Below, piece by piece: positions 48,543 through 58,262 of a stretch of 64,000 nucleotides of DNA. Below the pieces are notes generated by a model that was not told the DNA's origin, made no database searches, and was given only the letters and a program-made list of their open reading frames with translations. Origin of the DNA: Mesostigma viride (Eukaryota > Streptophyta > Mesostigmatophyceae > Mesostigmatales > Mesostigmataceae); the NCBI GenBank assembly GCA_009746045.1, contig RPFO01000079.1, positions 2,191,344 to 2,255,343 on the forward strand. Direction: 5' to 3'. The position numbers and the translations under genes are program-made. How positions within the stretch are numbered: the stretch's first letter is position 1; each line of letters begins with the position of its first letter.

Positions 48543-48869
48543 TTATGCATGCGCACGTTTACATTCTCAGTATTACATGCAATACATCGATCGTGTCCAC
48601 AATATCCACCGTATAGAGTATAGCCGAGGGTAGGGCAACCTTGGATTATGTCCAAAACAGTGTTAAAAACATGTGGATTGATGGTGGGTGTCTTAAAATG
48701 TGTAAAATCAGAGTATTCTGAGTGTGTCCGTACGAAAACGTATAATACCGTATTATACCGTATTATACCGTATTATACATTATACTCCACCGTGACCGTA
48801 TAACGCGTATAACGTACGATCTCACTCTGCTCCCAACGGAGGCATGTTATATAATTTAATTTGATTTAA

Positions 48870-49530
48870 TTTAAGGGGACTCGGCGCGGCGAATATTTTC
48901 CGCGCCAAAAAAATTCCGCGGTACCCTCCGTACCGTGAAAAATGGGTGCATGGTGCGCGCACCCCTTGCGGAAGTGGCCATGGTGACTGCTTTTAGACGA
49001 AACGTGACAAATCCAGATGGCTCGCGGAAAGCAGAAAAAATGCTCGATTCTTGGAGAAAATTAGTTACTGGTTCTAATTTATGGTGGGATAGTTGCGATC
49101 TATAATGTCGCGGGCTCTTTTTCTTTACCATCGGCAGGAGGGGTCCGGCCTGAATTTCTGTCGGGATGAATAAAGTATAATGGATGCCTGCAGGTGTGAT
49201 TGTCGATTGTTGCCAGTTTTGATGGTCCTAATGGAAGCTAGTTTAATGATGTTTCTAAAGCCGTAAAAATTCCCGCTGCTATCTTTACCTTTCCCGTCAT
49301 TTTGCGGTAAGATAACATTTGGCCTGCGCGATGCGCGCCCGACCTCTCCATGAAAGGGTGGCCTTTCTTGTGCGCCTGGGCACGAATAAATGCCCGTTAT
49401 GGTACGTTCTTGTATTAAACGTCCTAAGATAGCGCTTTCCTGCTTTCTTAGCTCGTTGAGCGTAAGCTTTTTGCCTTCTTTCCGGCCAGATGCAGCCATG
49501 AACTTGCGGGTCCTGGCGCTGCATCGCTAG
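48870..49530 (-). pseudogene. Unidentified coding relic, copy 2
   Basis: A minus-strand frame at 49,125-49,499 begins MAASGRKEGKKLTLNELRKQ and another includes TYHNGHLFVPRRTRKATLSW. It is related to 43,661-44,450 but lies outside the hAT target duplication. No family recognised. Confidence 0.4.
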
Positions 49531-49619
49531 ATTCCTGGATGTTTTTTAGCAAGTTCGTCTGTGACGTGGCTGGCTCGCTGCAGCGCGTGGCCCACAACCC
49601 GGCTGTCGGGAAGGTGTAA

Positions 49620-50512
49620 TGCTTTTATTTCCATGCTTCTCTGAAATTTCTTTTGCTTTATAGACAGTTGTGTTCGAGGAAATTCACGCGGTCTTCCTAA
49701 GCAGCGGCATCATTTTCCCCAGACACTGACGAGCTGGCACCTGTCTCCTAAAGAAAGTGGCTCGTGCTTGTTAGAAAGGAGACAGTGTGCATTTTGCGGG
49801 ACACAATGCTTTGGTGGCACATGCGTCAGGTAGGTTGTTCCAATGGTCTCTTCACCTTTCCCACTGAGTAAATGATAGCCTTTGTCATGCTAACCAGAGC
49901 AGCTAGCCACAGGTTGGCTGGATAAAAAGTCAGCTTATTTTCTCTTCATATACTGCGTGTGTGGTCCTCCACATGTCCGGCTTGTTGGGCATTTTGGAAC
50001 CTGAGGGTTTTTAATGTGTTGTTGGGTGGAACAACTTGGTTGTTGGCACAAAATCACACATTATTAGCCTGAGATAGGCATGACATATGCTGCTCAGGCG
50101 TGTCGTCCTACCAGCCTTGTTGTTAAGGGTAGACTCACAAGGCTGGCTGTGCCGATGGAGGGGTGGGGCGTATGACGCTCCAGACATCCTCCTCACACTC
50201 CGTGATCAAAGTGGGCATGTTTTTGGGTGTCTAGGGTAGCAAAACAGATGTCATTTTGGCTCAGCACTAGCTCAATTCTCTTTTAGCGTCTACCCAGGTG
50301 GCATCACAGGAAAATCAATAACTTGAGCTACGCTTGTCAGAATGAGCTCAAACTTTGGGGTTGTGTTTCCCCCCACTCAGTGGAATATCGCCGGCATGTA
50401 TGGATGACCCAATCTGATGTGTTAATGATTTGATTTATTTTTTTTGGCTAAAAAAAGTACCCATTTTGCGGGAAAATTAATAACTCAAACAAATGTGACC
50501 ATTTTGGCCATG
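49620..50512. other. No recognisable feature
   Basis: AT-rich sequence without long frames or motifs. Confidence 0.5.
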
Positions 50513-51970
50513 TAAATTAATTAATTAATTAATTAGACTCGTGCTCCCGTTGGGGAGTCACGGAGCATTAACCCCGATGGATGGATGGATGGGTGCACAC
50601 ATTCCTACCGGTCTAATCTATCTACATTGGCTACATACTACATCTATCTAACAACATTCTAACTACAACATCTATCTAGGCAGCCGCACGCTGCCCTAGG
50701 GGAACTATCTAGCGTGCCTCCCGCGGGATTGCACACGCGGGCGCTTCCCCACTGGGGGGGGCTCGTTGTCCTCTATGACCTGGGCCCACTTGGCCTTGTC
50801 CATCATCTTCTTCCAAATCACGGAGAGGCCTAGGCCCCCCATGTCCTCTACTAGCTGTTCTTTGAAGGTGCGGGCCTTGCGGCGTCTAACATCACTGGGC
50901 CCAGCCCACGTCAGGAGGTGCCGGCCAGGCTGGGCTGGTCGCAGTCCTGCGGGGGGGCCACGTGAGGTGTCTACCTGGTTGGTGCGAGCTAGGTGCCCTA
51001 CTAGCTGCAGGCGGCGTTGCTTGATTGTGCTGGTGATATAGGGCATGCCCTGGTACAGGTCCTCATTGCGGACATGGGCAGCATATCCTACTCTGAAAAT
51101 GGAACGCAGCATGCTGGTGACCGCGCCGTCCAGCTTGCGGGCCAGGTCGGCGGTGAGGGTCCACGTCTCGGCGCCATACGTGAGAACAGGAAGGACGAGG
51201 ACCTTGAACAGGTCCTGTTTCTCGATCTTGCCCAGGGGCTTGCGCCACAGGGCCCGGTACTGGCGTAAAGCGTGCCAGGCGAGGGAGATGCGGTGGTCCA
51301 CATCCGCCTCGCAGCTAGGGAGCAGGCTGCCCAGCAGCTTAACGCGGTCCCGATACAGGACTCGAGAGCCGTCTAGGAGATAGAGGGGCGGCGCTGAGGT
51401 ACGTGGTGAGCCCAACCGCCAGGGCCTCTGTCTTCTTGCTGACCTCAAGCCCCACTGCACGGGCCTCGAGAGCCAGGCAGTCAAGCCATGTCTGCACGTG
51501 CTCAGTGTCCTCAAAGAGGGTGGTGTCGTCTGCGTAAATGATGTCTGCTAGCCGAATCTCCGTGTCCGCACCGCCATATGGCCAGAATTTGTTAGCAACC
51601 TGCACTCCTGGTTCCCTGCCCACGATGCGGGCAAATCGCTTGCGCGCCTGAATCATTACGTATTCGACAACAATAATGAACAGGTAGGGCGACAGCACGC
51701 AGCCCTGCCACACACCCTTCTGTAAAGGGCATGGGGGCGTGGTCCCGTAAGAAGTGCGCACCGAAGTGGTGGACCCTTCATACAGGTTGCGGATGACAGC
51801 AATCAGGGGGCGGGGGATCCGGAACAACTCGAGGATGTCCCAAAGCGCAGGCCAGAAAACCGAATCGAAGGCTTTGATGAAGTCCACCAGCACAAGGTGC
51901 AAAGGGGACTCACCAGGCTGAAGGCGTTGCAGTTCCTCCACCAGTCGGCGCGAGTAGCGAAGAGCGCCTG
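50513..51970 (-). mobile_element. L1/RTE-like LINE, 3' half
   Basis: This is the downstream half of a LINE whose upstream half lies at 62,378-63,165; the 10.4-kb pogo transposon separates them at a TA. The 3' end is GGGGTTAATGCTCCGTGACT, then CCCCAACGGGAGCACGAG and (TTAA)n at 50,513-50,535. The GTGCTCC/GGAGCAC arms can pair, giving a 3' hairpin before the simple-repeat tail. Confidence 0.85.
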
Positions 51971-51983
51971 TACAGTCATTCAC
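50705..51983 (-). CDS. LINE reverse transcriptase, C-terminal half
   Basis: Frame 51,339-51,983 has LHLVLVDFIKAFDSVFWPAL (RT box A), LQKGVWQGCVLSPYLF (box B) and LADIIYADDTTLFED (box C, catalytic YADD). The frame then shifts near 51,400 to 50,705-51,514, which carries VKLLGSLLPSCEADVDHRIS, VLPVLTYGAETWTLTADLAR and RRRLQLVGHLARTN, the post-RT region typical of L1/RTE-type LINEs, and stops at RVQSRGRHAR. The beginning of the gene is on the other side of the pogo insertion. Across the TA the two halves are not in one frame, so this LINE also has a small indel next to the junction. Confidence 0.85.
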
Positions 51984-52070
51984 GCCTTAAGTTGGGTTCG
52001 AGGGTTTATTGGGGTCAACCCAACTTAAGGCGTACGTGAACCCAACTTAAGCCGTTACGTAACCGTAACT
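51973..52070. repeat. Left end with subterminal TTAAGTTGGGTT motifs
   Basis: Three copies of the ACGCCTTAAGTTGGGTT core, in both orientations, occur at about 51,981, 52,013 and 52,036. The right end has the same motif about five times. Spaced repeats like these are usual transposase-binding sites. Confidence 0.8.
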
Positions 52071-52349
52071 TGCGACCCCCAGCCCTGCTGAAGGACTTCA
52101 GGGTGTCATTTGATAGCTCTCGTCAAGGCCGATCGAACTGCACTAAAGAATTCACCATCAAAGTCGTATTTCGGGTCCGAACTTGGACGCAAGTCCTCAA
52201 ACCGGCTCTGGGCAGGTGAAGCACCCCACCGTGCTAGCCAAAACTTGGTGTGCTGCATAGGGCATGCGCGTTGTATGCGCGGTAATCGTGGCTATTTACT
52301 CTCTAGCCTCGTCTTCCCTAGCATCCGGACTCAAACAGTAATCCCGTCC

Positions 52350-52709
52350 ATGGCCACTGTCACCAGGACTGGTCTAATAACGGTGAACGGTTTGCACGTG
52401 AGTGCCAACAACGTTGCTGATCCCGGCGAAATATGTCGCCATGTCAGAGAGCGCAGCAACCCTTACGACAAGAAGGCCATAGCCGTTCAAAAGGCTGACC
52501 ACAGCCATATTGGCCGGGTGGCCAAACGGCAGGCCGCTGCCTTGAGCCCGTTCATAGACAATGGCATCATGAAAGTTGCAGAGGTTGTCGCTACACAGGA
52601 CCATGAGGGCTATCGGTACCAAATGTTCAGATTTACTTTCATCATAAAAGAAGAAAAGGAGGCGCATGTGCGCCTTGCCTTAAGTCGGGCACAAATTGAA
52701 CTGCTGTAG
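52350..52709 (+). CDS. Stand-alone HIRAN-domain protein
   Basis: A 119-aa product from ATG 52,350. Residues about 10-90 match the HIRAN fold: a first strand (LITVNGLHVSANNVADPGEI), the hallmark ERSNPYDKKAIAVQ (consensus REP.NPYD.NAI.V), SHIGRVAKRQAAALSPFID (consensus G..IG.l.r..A..LaPLid), then a strand with VAEVVATQDHEG. HIRAN domains in HLTF and Rad5 bind 3' DNA ends at stalled forks; stand-alone forms exist in bacteria. The frame is open upstream to 52,110, but this ATG sits just before the domain. It lies inside the pogo transposon on the strand opposite the transposase, so it looks like cargo or an accessory gene. It appears intact. Confidence 0.75.
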   Translation: MATVTRTGLITVNGLHVSANNVADPGEICRHVRERSNPYDKKAIAVQKADHSHIGRVAKRQAAALSPFIDNGIMKVAEVVATQDHEGYRYQMFRFTFIIKEEKEAHVRLALSRAQIELL

Positions 52710-53033
52710 TGGTAGAGCCGACAGGCAGCGGTACCCCTTCGGTTGTGCTCAACCGAAACATGTAATCCGTTGGGTATCAAGGAGACAACCAGCGCATGCT
52801 CATTCGTTGCCCCTATAGTTCGTAATGCTTGCTTGTTGGAATTCGAACTGCATGGTCACCTGGCGAGCATGACGTATACAATGGGGGGTGATGTGCTTTC
52901 ATGCCCAATATATCGTTTCACCACTATGCTGTTTTGTATATCAAGAGTAATCTAACTCAAGTCTGACATTGAGATTGTGCCATATGTCAAGCATTATAGA
53001 CATGTGAGAATTGAAGCTGATCTGGCTTACCAT

Positions 53034-53096
53034 TAATTAATTAATTAATTAATTAGACTCGTGCTCCCGTTGGGGAGTCACGGAGCATTAACCCCT
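53034..53096 (-). repeat. LINE/SINE tail: hairpin plus (TTAA)n
   Basis: Identical to the last 60 bases of the minus-strand LINE at 50,513-50,575 (GCTCCGTGACTCCCCAACGG and tail). It is a very short retroposed or recombined copy inside the pogo transposon, ending at a repeated CTTACCATTA. Confidence 0.7.
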
Positions 53097-53302
53097 TACC
53101 ATTAGTTAGGGCACGTTATTCATTTGGAGAGGCTTTGCACCTCATATGTACAATCTCGTCGATTATTTAAGGGAGACCATGGCAATTGCCATGTATGTCC
53201 CCTTCAACCAAAATAGACAGAAGCCAGTGAAGTGCACTAAAACAAAAACATAAATTGTCTCCATGATAAATATTAGTGTATGCATGTATCATATATATGC
53301 CC

Positions 53303-53407
53303 AGTATAGAGCTTTGACATGGCTCTGTATATAGGTTTATAGCTGGGCGTTTGCTTTGGTTTGAGTGATTTCACTCTGCTGTAAGTAATTATATTTTTAA
53401 TATATAT
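53303..53407 (+). mobile_element. R2-like LINE 3' tail, 105 bp
   Basis: Identical to the 3' UTR end of the LINE copies at 45,214-45,310 (AGTATAGAGCTTTGACATGG ... TTTTTAATATATAT). An extreme 5' truncation inserted in the pogo transposon. Confidence 0.8.
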
Positions 53408-53458
53408 GCCCAACACGCAGTCACGTGTGTACGATATGAATTAATATGCCCAATACCA

Positions 53459-53824
53459 TTAGTTTATTAACCCCTGCTCGCTATCCTGGCCCTGCTCGCT
53501 ATCATCGTCACTGCTACCTGCCGTTGGGACCTTCCTGGCTGCGCATTCTTTCACTAGAGCTTCGTACTCATCTGAGCTGCACGAATATATGAAAATCTGC
53601 TCACGGGTGAATGGGTACGTGAGCTTGTCGTCCGGGAAATAGCACCGTGCACCATCTCCGGACCTGTTCACTGTCACTACTTTGCCCGGCAAACGTACCT
53701 CGCTGTGTTTTTCCCCATACTGCTCTATCGCCCAGTCTCGTCCGAATTTTTCCACAGGCACTGCCATGAAAATGCCCTTCTTTACCTTGAAAGTCCGTAT
53801 ATCTGCCTGCATTTCGTCCGCCAT
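53459..53824 (-). CDS. Transposon-borne ORF of unknown function
   Basis: 121 aa, starts MADEMQADIRTFKVKKGIFM and ends with an acidic Ser/Gln tail (SSDDDSEQGQDSEQG). The middle (GIFMAVPVEKFGRDWAIEQY, VRLPGKVVTVNR, CYFPDDKLTYPFTREQIFIY) alternates strands and aromatic residues like a small Tudor/SH3-like barrel, but I cannot assign a family. It has an in-frame ATG, no interruptions, and lies between the HIRAN ORF and the transposase, on the transposase strand. It could be a transposon accessory protein. Confidence 0.55.
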   Translation of the reverse strand: MADEMQADIRTFKVKKGIFMAVPVEKFGRDWAIEQYGEKHSEVRLPGKVVTVNRSGDGARCYFPDDKLTYPFTREQIFIYSCSSDEYEALVKECAARKVPTAGSSDDDSEQGQDSEQGLIN

Positions 53825-54192
53825 GTCTACGTCCGCGCTCCCCCCTTTTTTCGCATCCTTCGTTTTCGTACGTTTTTGTCAATTTTTTTTACCGCCCAAA
53901 CCTGCATGCACCAGGGTACCCTGTTGACTTTGACCAGGGTTTCCACCCTGATACGGTGGTCAAATACGGTCAGACAAGTGTCCTACGGATAGAGTGAATC
54001 TAGATCTTTTCGGTGGTCTAGTTGGTTCCCGCCAAAACCTTCCCGCCAAATCCCTACAGGGCGCACAAACTCATGCCGAACGTGAGGCATGAGAAAAACT
54101 CGCAGTCGAAAATCGGCACGAGGACGGTTTAGGGGTTAATGTCATCTGCAACAAGTGCCTGTGACCAACAACCATTGAGTTCAGGCCACAAC

Positions 54193-54561
54193 ATTAATTA
54201 ATTAATTAATAGACACGTGACTGCGTCACGTGAGCATAAGTCCTCAGTGGGAGGGGAACATGGGATGGAATGAGTGGGATCGAGGCCACAACATGCTAAC
54301 TGACAACTTAGATGTCTCACGTATATTACTATACCTGGATCATTGATATAATGTTTTTCTCACAATACATAGTTGTCCTTGATATATCAAGGAGACAGCC
54401 AGGAGATAACCAGATATATAGTTGCCCCTTATGCAAGCGGGGTTGCCTTATTGACGTATATTAATAATGCCCTTATGTGGAACATCCAACCCATCCCATG
54501 TTCCCCTCCCACAGAGGACTTATGCTCACGTGACGCATTCACCACTTTATTAATTAATTAA
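54193..54561. mobile_element. MITE-like inverted-repeat element, 369 bp
   Basis: Arms of about 70 bp: ATTAATTAATAGACACGTGA, then GTCACGTGAGCATAAGTCCT and GGGAGGGGAACATGGGATGG on the left, with the complement ending at 54,561. It sits in the pogo transposon. The outer parts are (TTAA)n, so any target duplication is masked. Confidence 0.65.
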
Positions 54562-54942
54562 TGTGGAACAATGCTTGTCACTGTGCTTTCTTGTTTAGTA
54601 TAAAGAACAATGCTTGGATTCCTCTTGAAAGGCAAAGATTTAGGGTGGGGCAACAATGCTTGTCCATATGTGCCACCAGCACAACATGTGTGTTGCACTA
54701 ATGCTGTGCACCAAGTCAGGCCACACAAGCAGGAACTACATGCAACTCGTGCAACAGTAAATAATACAGGTCAATAAATATGCCAATGGGCACCACGCCA
54801 CCACCTAGCTCACATGCTGAAGTAGTCCCATGTGCAGCACAGGTACAAGTTAAGCATTTTGTCAAACGTACCAATACCCAAGTTTCCTGATTAAAACTGT
54901 TGTGCCCCCGTGTCTGGCTTGTGGAAAACCTATCTGTAGGCC

Positions 54943-56974
54943 CTACATTTGAGTCCTGAACATGTCATGAAGTGTTGCCTGCCTGGGCACTGGTCCCTTT
55001 CCAGCCCGATCCACCATGAGAGCATTGAGTAGCCGCCGGGCCTGCATCCTCCCTGCATTGTATCCGTGGTAGTCCGCGTAGTCCGTGACCATCCCAATCA
55101 TGTCCTTGATGTGGGACCACTCAGTGAGGGCACCACGCGATGTTGCCAATGCAGTGGCAGGAATGTCAGCCTCGTCGTCATCCACAAGCTCCACCACTGC
55201 AGCTGCACGGGAAGGAGCCTTCCCAGCACTGTCACGAGACTCCAAGGCCTCTAGCTCCTCTACAGCTTCATTCATGATGGCGATCCTCTCCTCTGGGTCG
55301 TCCTCTTGCGCCACCCATGCCTTTAACCCTGCAGTTAACCGCTCCATGGACACGTCCTCATGGACCTCCCCAAACTCATCCGTGCGGAGGCATAGGTTGT
55401 CCACCAGGATGGCGGGCATGCGAGAGGCGTTTCCACGTCCCACCGTGCTTGGCAGGGACGTGTTGGCCATGAGGGTTACCATGCTGGACACCATGTCTTG
55501 TACGATGTCCTTCTCTTCTGCCTCCTTGGCAGGCTCATTGTCAGACGACTCAGCATCAACATCCATGTCGTCGTCATGGCGGAGCAGGACATCATCGTGC
55601 AGCATGGATTGCTGTTCGCCACCAGCAACCACGTCAGCGTGCCCGGCAGCAGGGACGCCTAACACGTCTGGCGGGGGGGCAGCTGCTGGCAGGGGGGCAG
55701 CTGCTGGCAGGGGGGCAGCTGCTGGCAGGGGGGCAGCTGCTGGCAGGGGGGCAGCTGCTGGCGGGGGGGCAGCTGCTGGCAGGGGGGCAGCTGCTGGCAG
55801 CGGGGCAGCTGCTGGCAGGGGGGCAGCTGCTGGCAGGGGGCAGCTGCTGGCAGGGGGCAGCTGCTGGCGGGGGGGCAGCAGCTGGCAGGGGGGCAGCTGC
55901 TGGCAGGGGGGCAGCTGCTGGCGGGGGGGCAGCTGCTGGCAGGGGGGCAGCTGCTGGCAGGGGGGCAGCTGCTGGCGGGGGGGCAGCAGCTGGCAGGGGG
56001 GCAGCTGCTGGCAGGGCCGGGGGCAGCTGCTGGCGGGGGGGCAGCTGCTGACAGTGCAGCCTCCGCAGCTGCGGAAGCTGGGTTCGTGCACCGCCTGCGA
56101 TCAGGGCACCCAGCAGCGCGGTGCTTCCACTTCCGGCTGATGGCCTTGAGCGCCTCAGTCTGCGTTGTGGTGAGGCACTCTGCCTTGATGAAGCAGTTGA
56201 TTACTGTCTCTGGCTCCATCTTCTCCCATCGATCGTAGACCATCTCCGCCATGTCGAGTGCGTGCGGAGGGTAGCCCTCAGAAAGGCCTTTGCACCCGCG
56301 CGGCGCATTGGCCCCCTGGCGCCTGACATCATCCCAGTTCTCAATGATGGACGAGAGCCGGCTGACCAGTTCATGCTTGTACCCCACTTTCACCGCAGCG
56401 ATGATGCCTTGATCCAGGGGTTGGAACACGGAGGTGAGGTTGGGTGGCAGCGCTTTGATGGTGATCTGCTCATCAGCATTCTGCACGTTGTGGCCAGTGC
56501 AGTTATCCCAGATGAGGACCACTGGCCTGGATGTGAATTTCTTCACAGCTGGCTTGAAAACCGTGTCGAACCAGAGTTGGCACCGGCGTTCATCTACCCA
56601 CGCATTCGCCTGGCTGAGGTAAGGCGTGGGAGATGGACCGATCAATCGGAACGCCTCAGGGCGCTCAGCCTTGCCGATGATCGTTATGGGCACCTTGCAT
56701 GTCCCGGTAGCATTGACGCACACGACGAGGGTTACCCGGTCCTTGTGCTTCTGTGCCTTTGACGCGCGGGTGGTCTTCTTCTTGGCCTTGGCTTCTTCCT
56801 TGGGCACATAGCTGTACGACGGTAACTGGCGAAAGAAAAGGCCTGTCTCGTCCATGTTGAAGATGCAGTCCACATCGAAGGCCTCTACACCCTTCCTGAA
56901 CTCCTCCATCTTGGGAGCAGCAGCTTCCAGTTGGATGGAGACTAGGGACGACGAACAACTGCTGAAGCTGAAAG
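54943..56974 (-). CDS. Pogo/CENP-B-type DDE transposase, catalytic part
   Basis: The catalytic region, from about 56,940 leftward, has EEFRKGVEAFDVDCIFNMDE (first Asp in NMDETG), RPVVLIWDNCTGHN (second Asp) and PPNLTSVFQPLDQGIIAAVK (third Asp), the canonical pogo/Tigger/jerky motifs, followed by the usual IENWDDVRRQ and MVYDRWEKM helices. Next comes a Pro/Ala/Cys repeat (55,672-56,055), across which the open frame changes. The C-terminal part (54,943-55,660 frame) is acidic (HDDDMDVDAESSDNEP) and ends RQATLHDMFRTQM, resembling a PCNA-binding PIP box. The DNA-binding part is at 61,334-62,011, cut off by a 4-kb retroelement insertion. A splice within or beside the repeat may join the frames naturally. 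Confidence 0.8.
55672..56055. repeat. GGGGGGCAGCTGCTGGCA minisatellite
   Basis: About 21 copies of an 18-bp unit, some 16-17 bp or changed to GGCAGCAGCTGGC. It is located inside the transposase coding region; the length variants shift frame from unit to unit. Confidence 0.9.
56929..56974. repeat. 46-bp direct repeat, left copy
   Basis: It matches 60,945-60,990 over 46 bp. The two copies bracket the Gag-integrase element. This copy continues leftward into transposase coding sequence. Confidence 0.9.
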
Positions 56975-58162
56975 TGGTGGCTGGCCCATGCCAGGTACCC
57001 ACCTTGCCTAGTCCCGACTCCTTGTAGAATAGGACCTGATCCCCTTCTTTGAAGGTGGGACGTGGATGCTTTGCATCCTTGACAGCTAACCTGCTAGCTG
57101 TCTGTGCTCGCTGTGCGTTGTATAGGGCTAATACCTCAGGTGGATAAATGCCTGCATGCAATCCATCTGGTGTAATGATCACCCCTTGTGGGGTTTTCAT
57201 GAGTGGCCTCCTGTTGAGGACTTGGCACAACCTGGTGGACCACAGAGCTCTGTCAGCATATGACCCACTGTCAGCCAGCAGATTTCCATCTTCTTTGGCT
57301 ACAAGGGTTTTAATGGACCTGATGGCCCTTTCAATAATGCCTTGCCTCTCATGATCTTCTAGCCCAGCCAGATCAATAGCCTCACACCCTGGTTCATTGG
57401 CAAGACACGTGAACTGCTGATCCAGTAACAATGCCTCCACAGGGTAGTACCTGGCCTGAGCAATCAAGAGAGCCCTGAGCAACTGTGTCTTGTCCATTCC
57501 AGGTAATGGTTCAATGGTTGTGTACCTTGACCATGCATCTTTAAGTGCCAAGTAAGATTGTCCTTTGATATGAAAGACATCTCCTACCACCCTGCCCTTG
57601 CACTTAGGTGGGGTAGCTACATGCCACTTAGGGGGTTTGGGTGCATTGAACTGACAATGCTGGCAGTGGGATCTGACCACCTGGCATGCACGTCTGAGTG
57701 CTGCCCCCCCTATTGCTGCTGCCACCACCTCTGCACTCACTTCATGCCCATAAAGGAAATGCAACTGCAAAGCAAGCTCCTGAAAACTGATCTGAGCATC
57801 CTCTGCTGGGGACACTCTGCACACCTTGGGAACCATAGATGTGAAGGTTGGTTTAGAGACATAATCTTCTGAAACCAGCTGTAGCACCTTTCCAGAACTG
57901 CTCACTGCTCTGACAGTGGGGCATGCAGATGAAAGAGGTGAAGCAGGCACACTCAAGCCAGCATGAGAGGGAGACTCACACTTCTTGCCGTAAGGAGGCC
58001 GCTTGCAGTCCTTGGGGTCACCGTGGGGCGGCCCGTGGCACTTGTGGCACAGGACGTCCAAATGCCCCAGCTCGTCCACGTTCTTGCGGCAGGTGGGCCG
58101 CGTGGTACTTCATGCCACAGCGGGTGCACCGCTGAGAAGACTTGTCCTCCTTGTCCTGCTTC

Positions 58163-58231
<69 letters not shown>

Positions 58232-58262
58232 TGTTGTTGCTGTTGCTGTTGTTGTTGTTGTT
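58163..58262. repeat. (TTG)n microsatellite
   Basis: About 30 TTG/CTG triplets within the Gag-like region of the retroelement fossil. Confidence 0.9.

Larger units (their letters stand above)
43567..48829. mobile_element. hAT-type element with LINE insertions
   Basis: The terminal inverted repeats CAGTGTGAGATCATACG (left) and CAGAGTGAGATCGTACG (right, read inward) match at 15 of 17 positions and have the CAGNG start typical of hAT. The 8-bp sequence CTCCCAAC directly flanks both ends (43,559-43,566 and 48,830-48,837), the expected hAT target duplication. Subterminal regions are packed with ACGGTATAATACGGTATAAT-like repeats, probable transposase sites. An empty-site-like paralogue (CATGATCTCCCAAC then ATGTTATAATTTA) occurs at 19,983-20,018. 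No hAT transposase is recognised; most of the interior is LINE. Confidence 0.75.
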
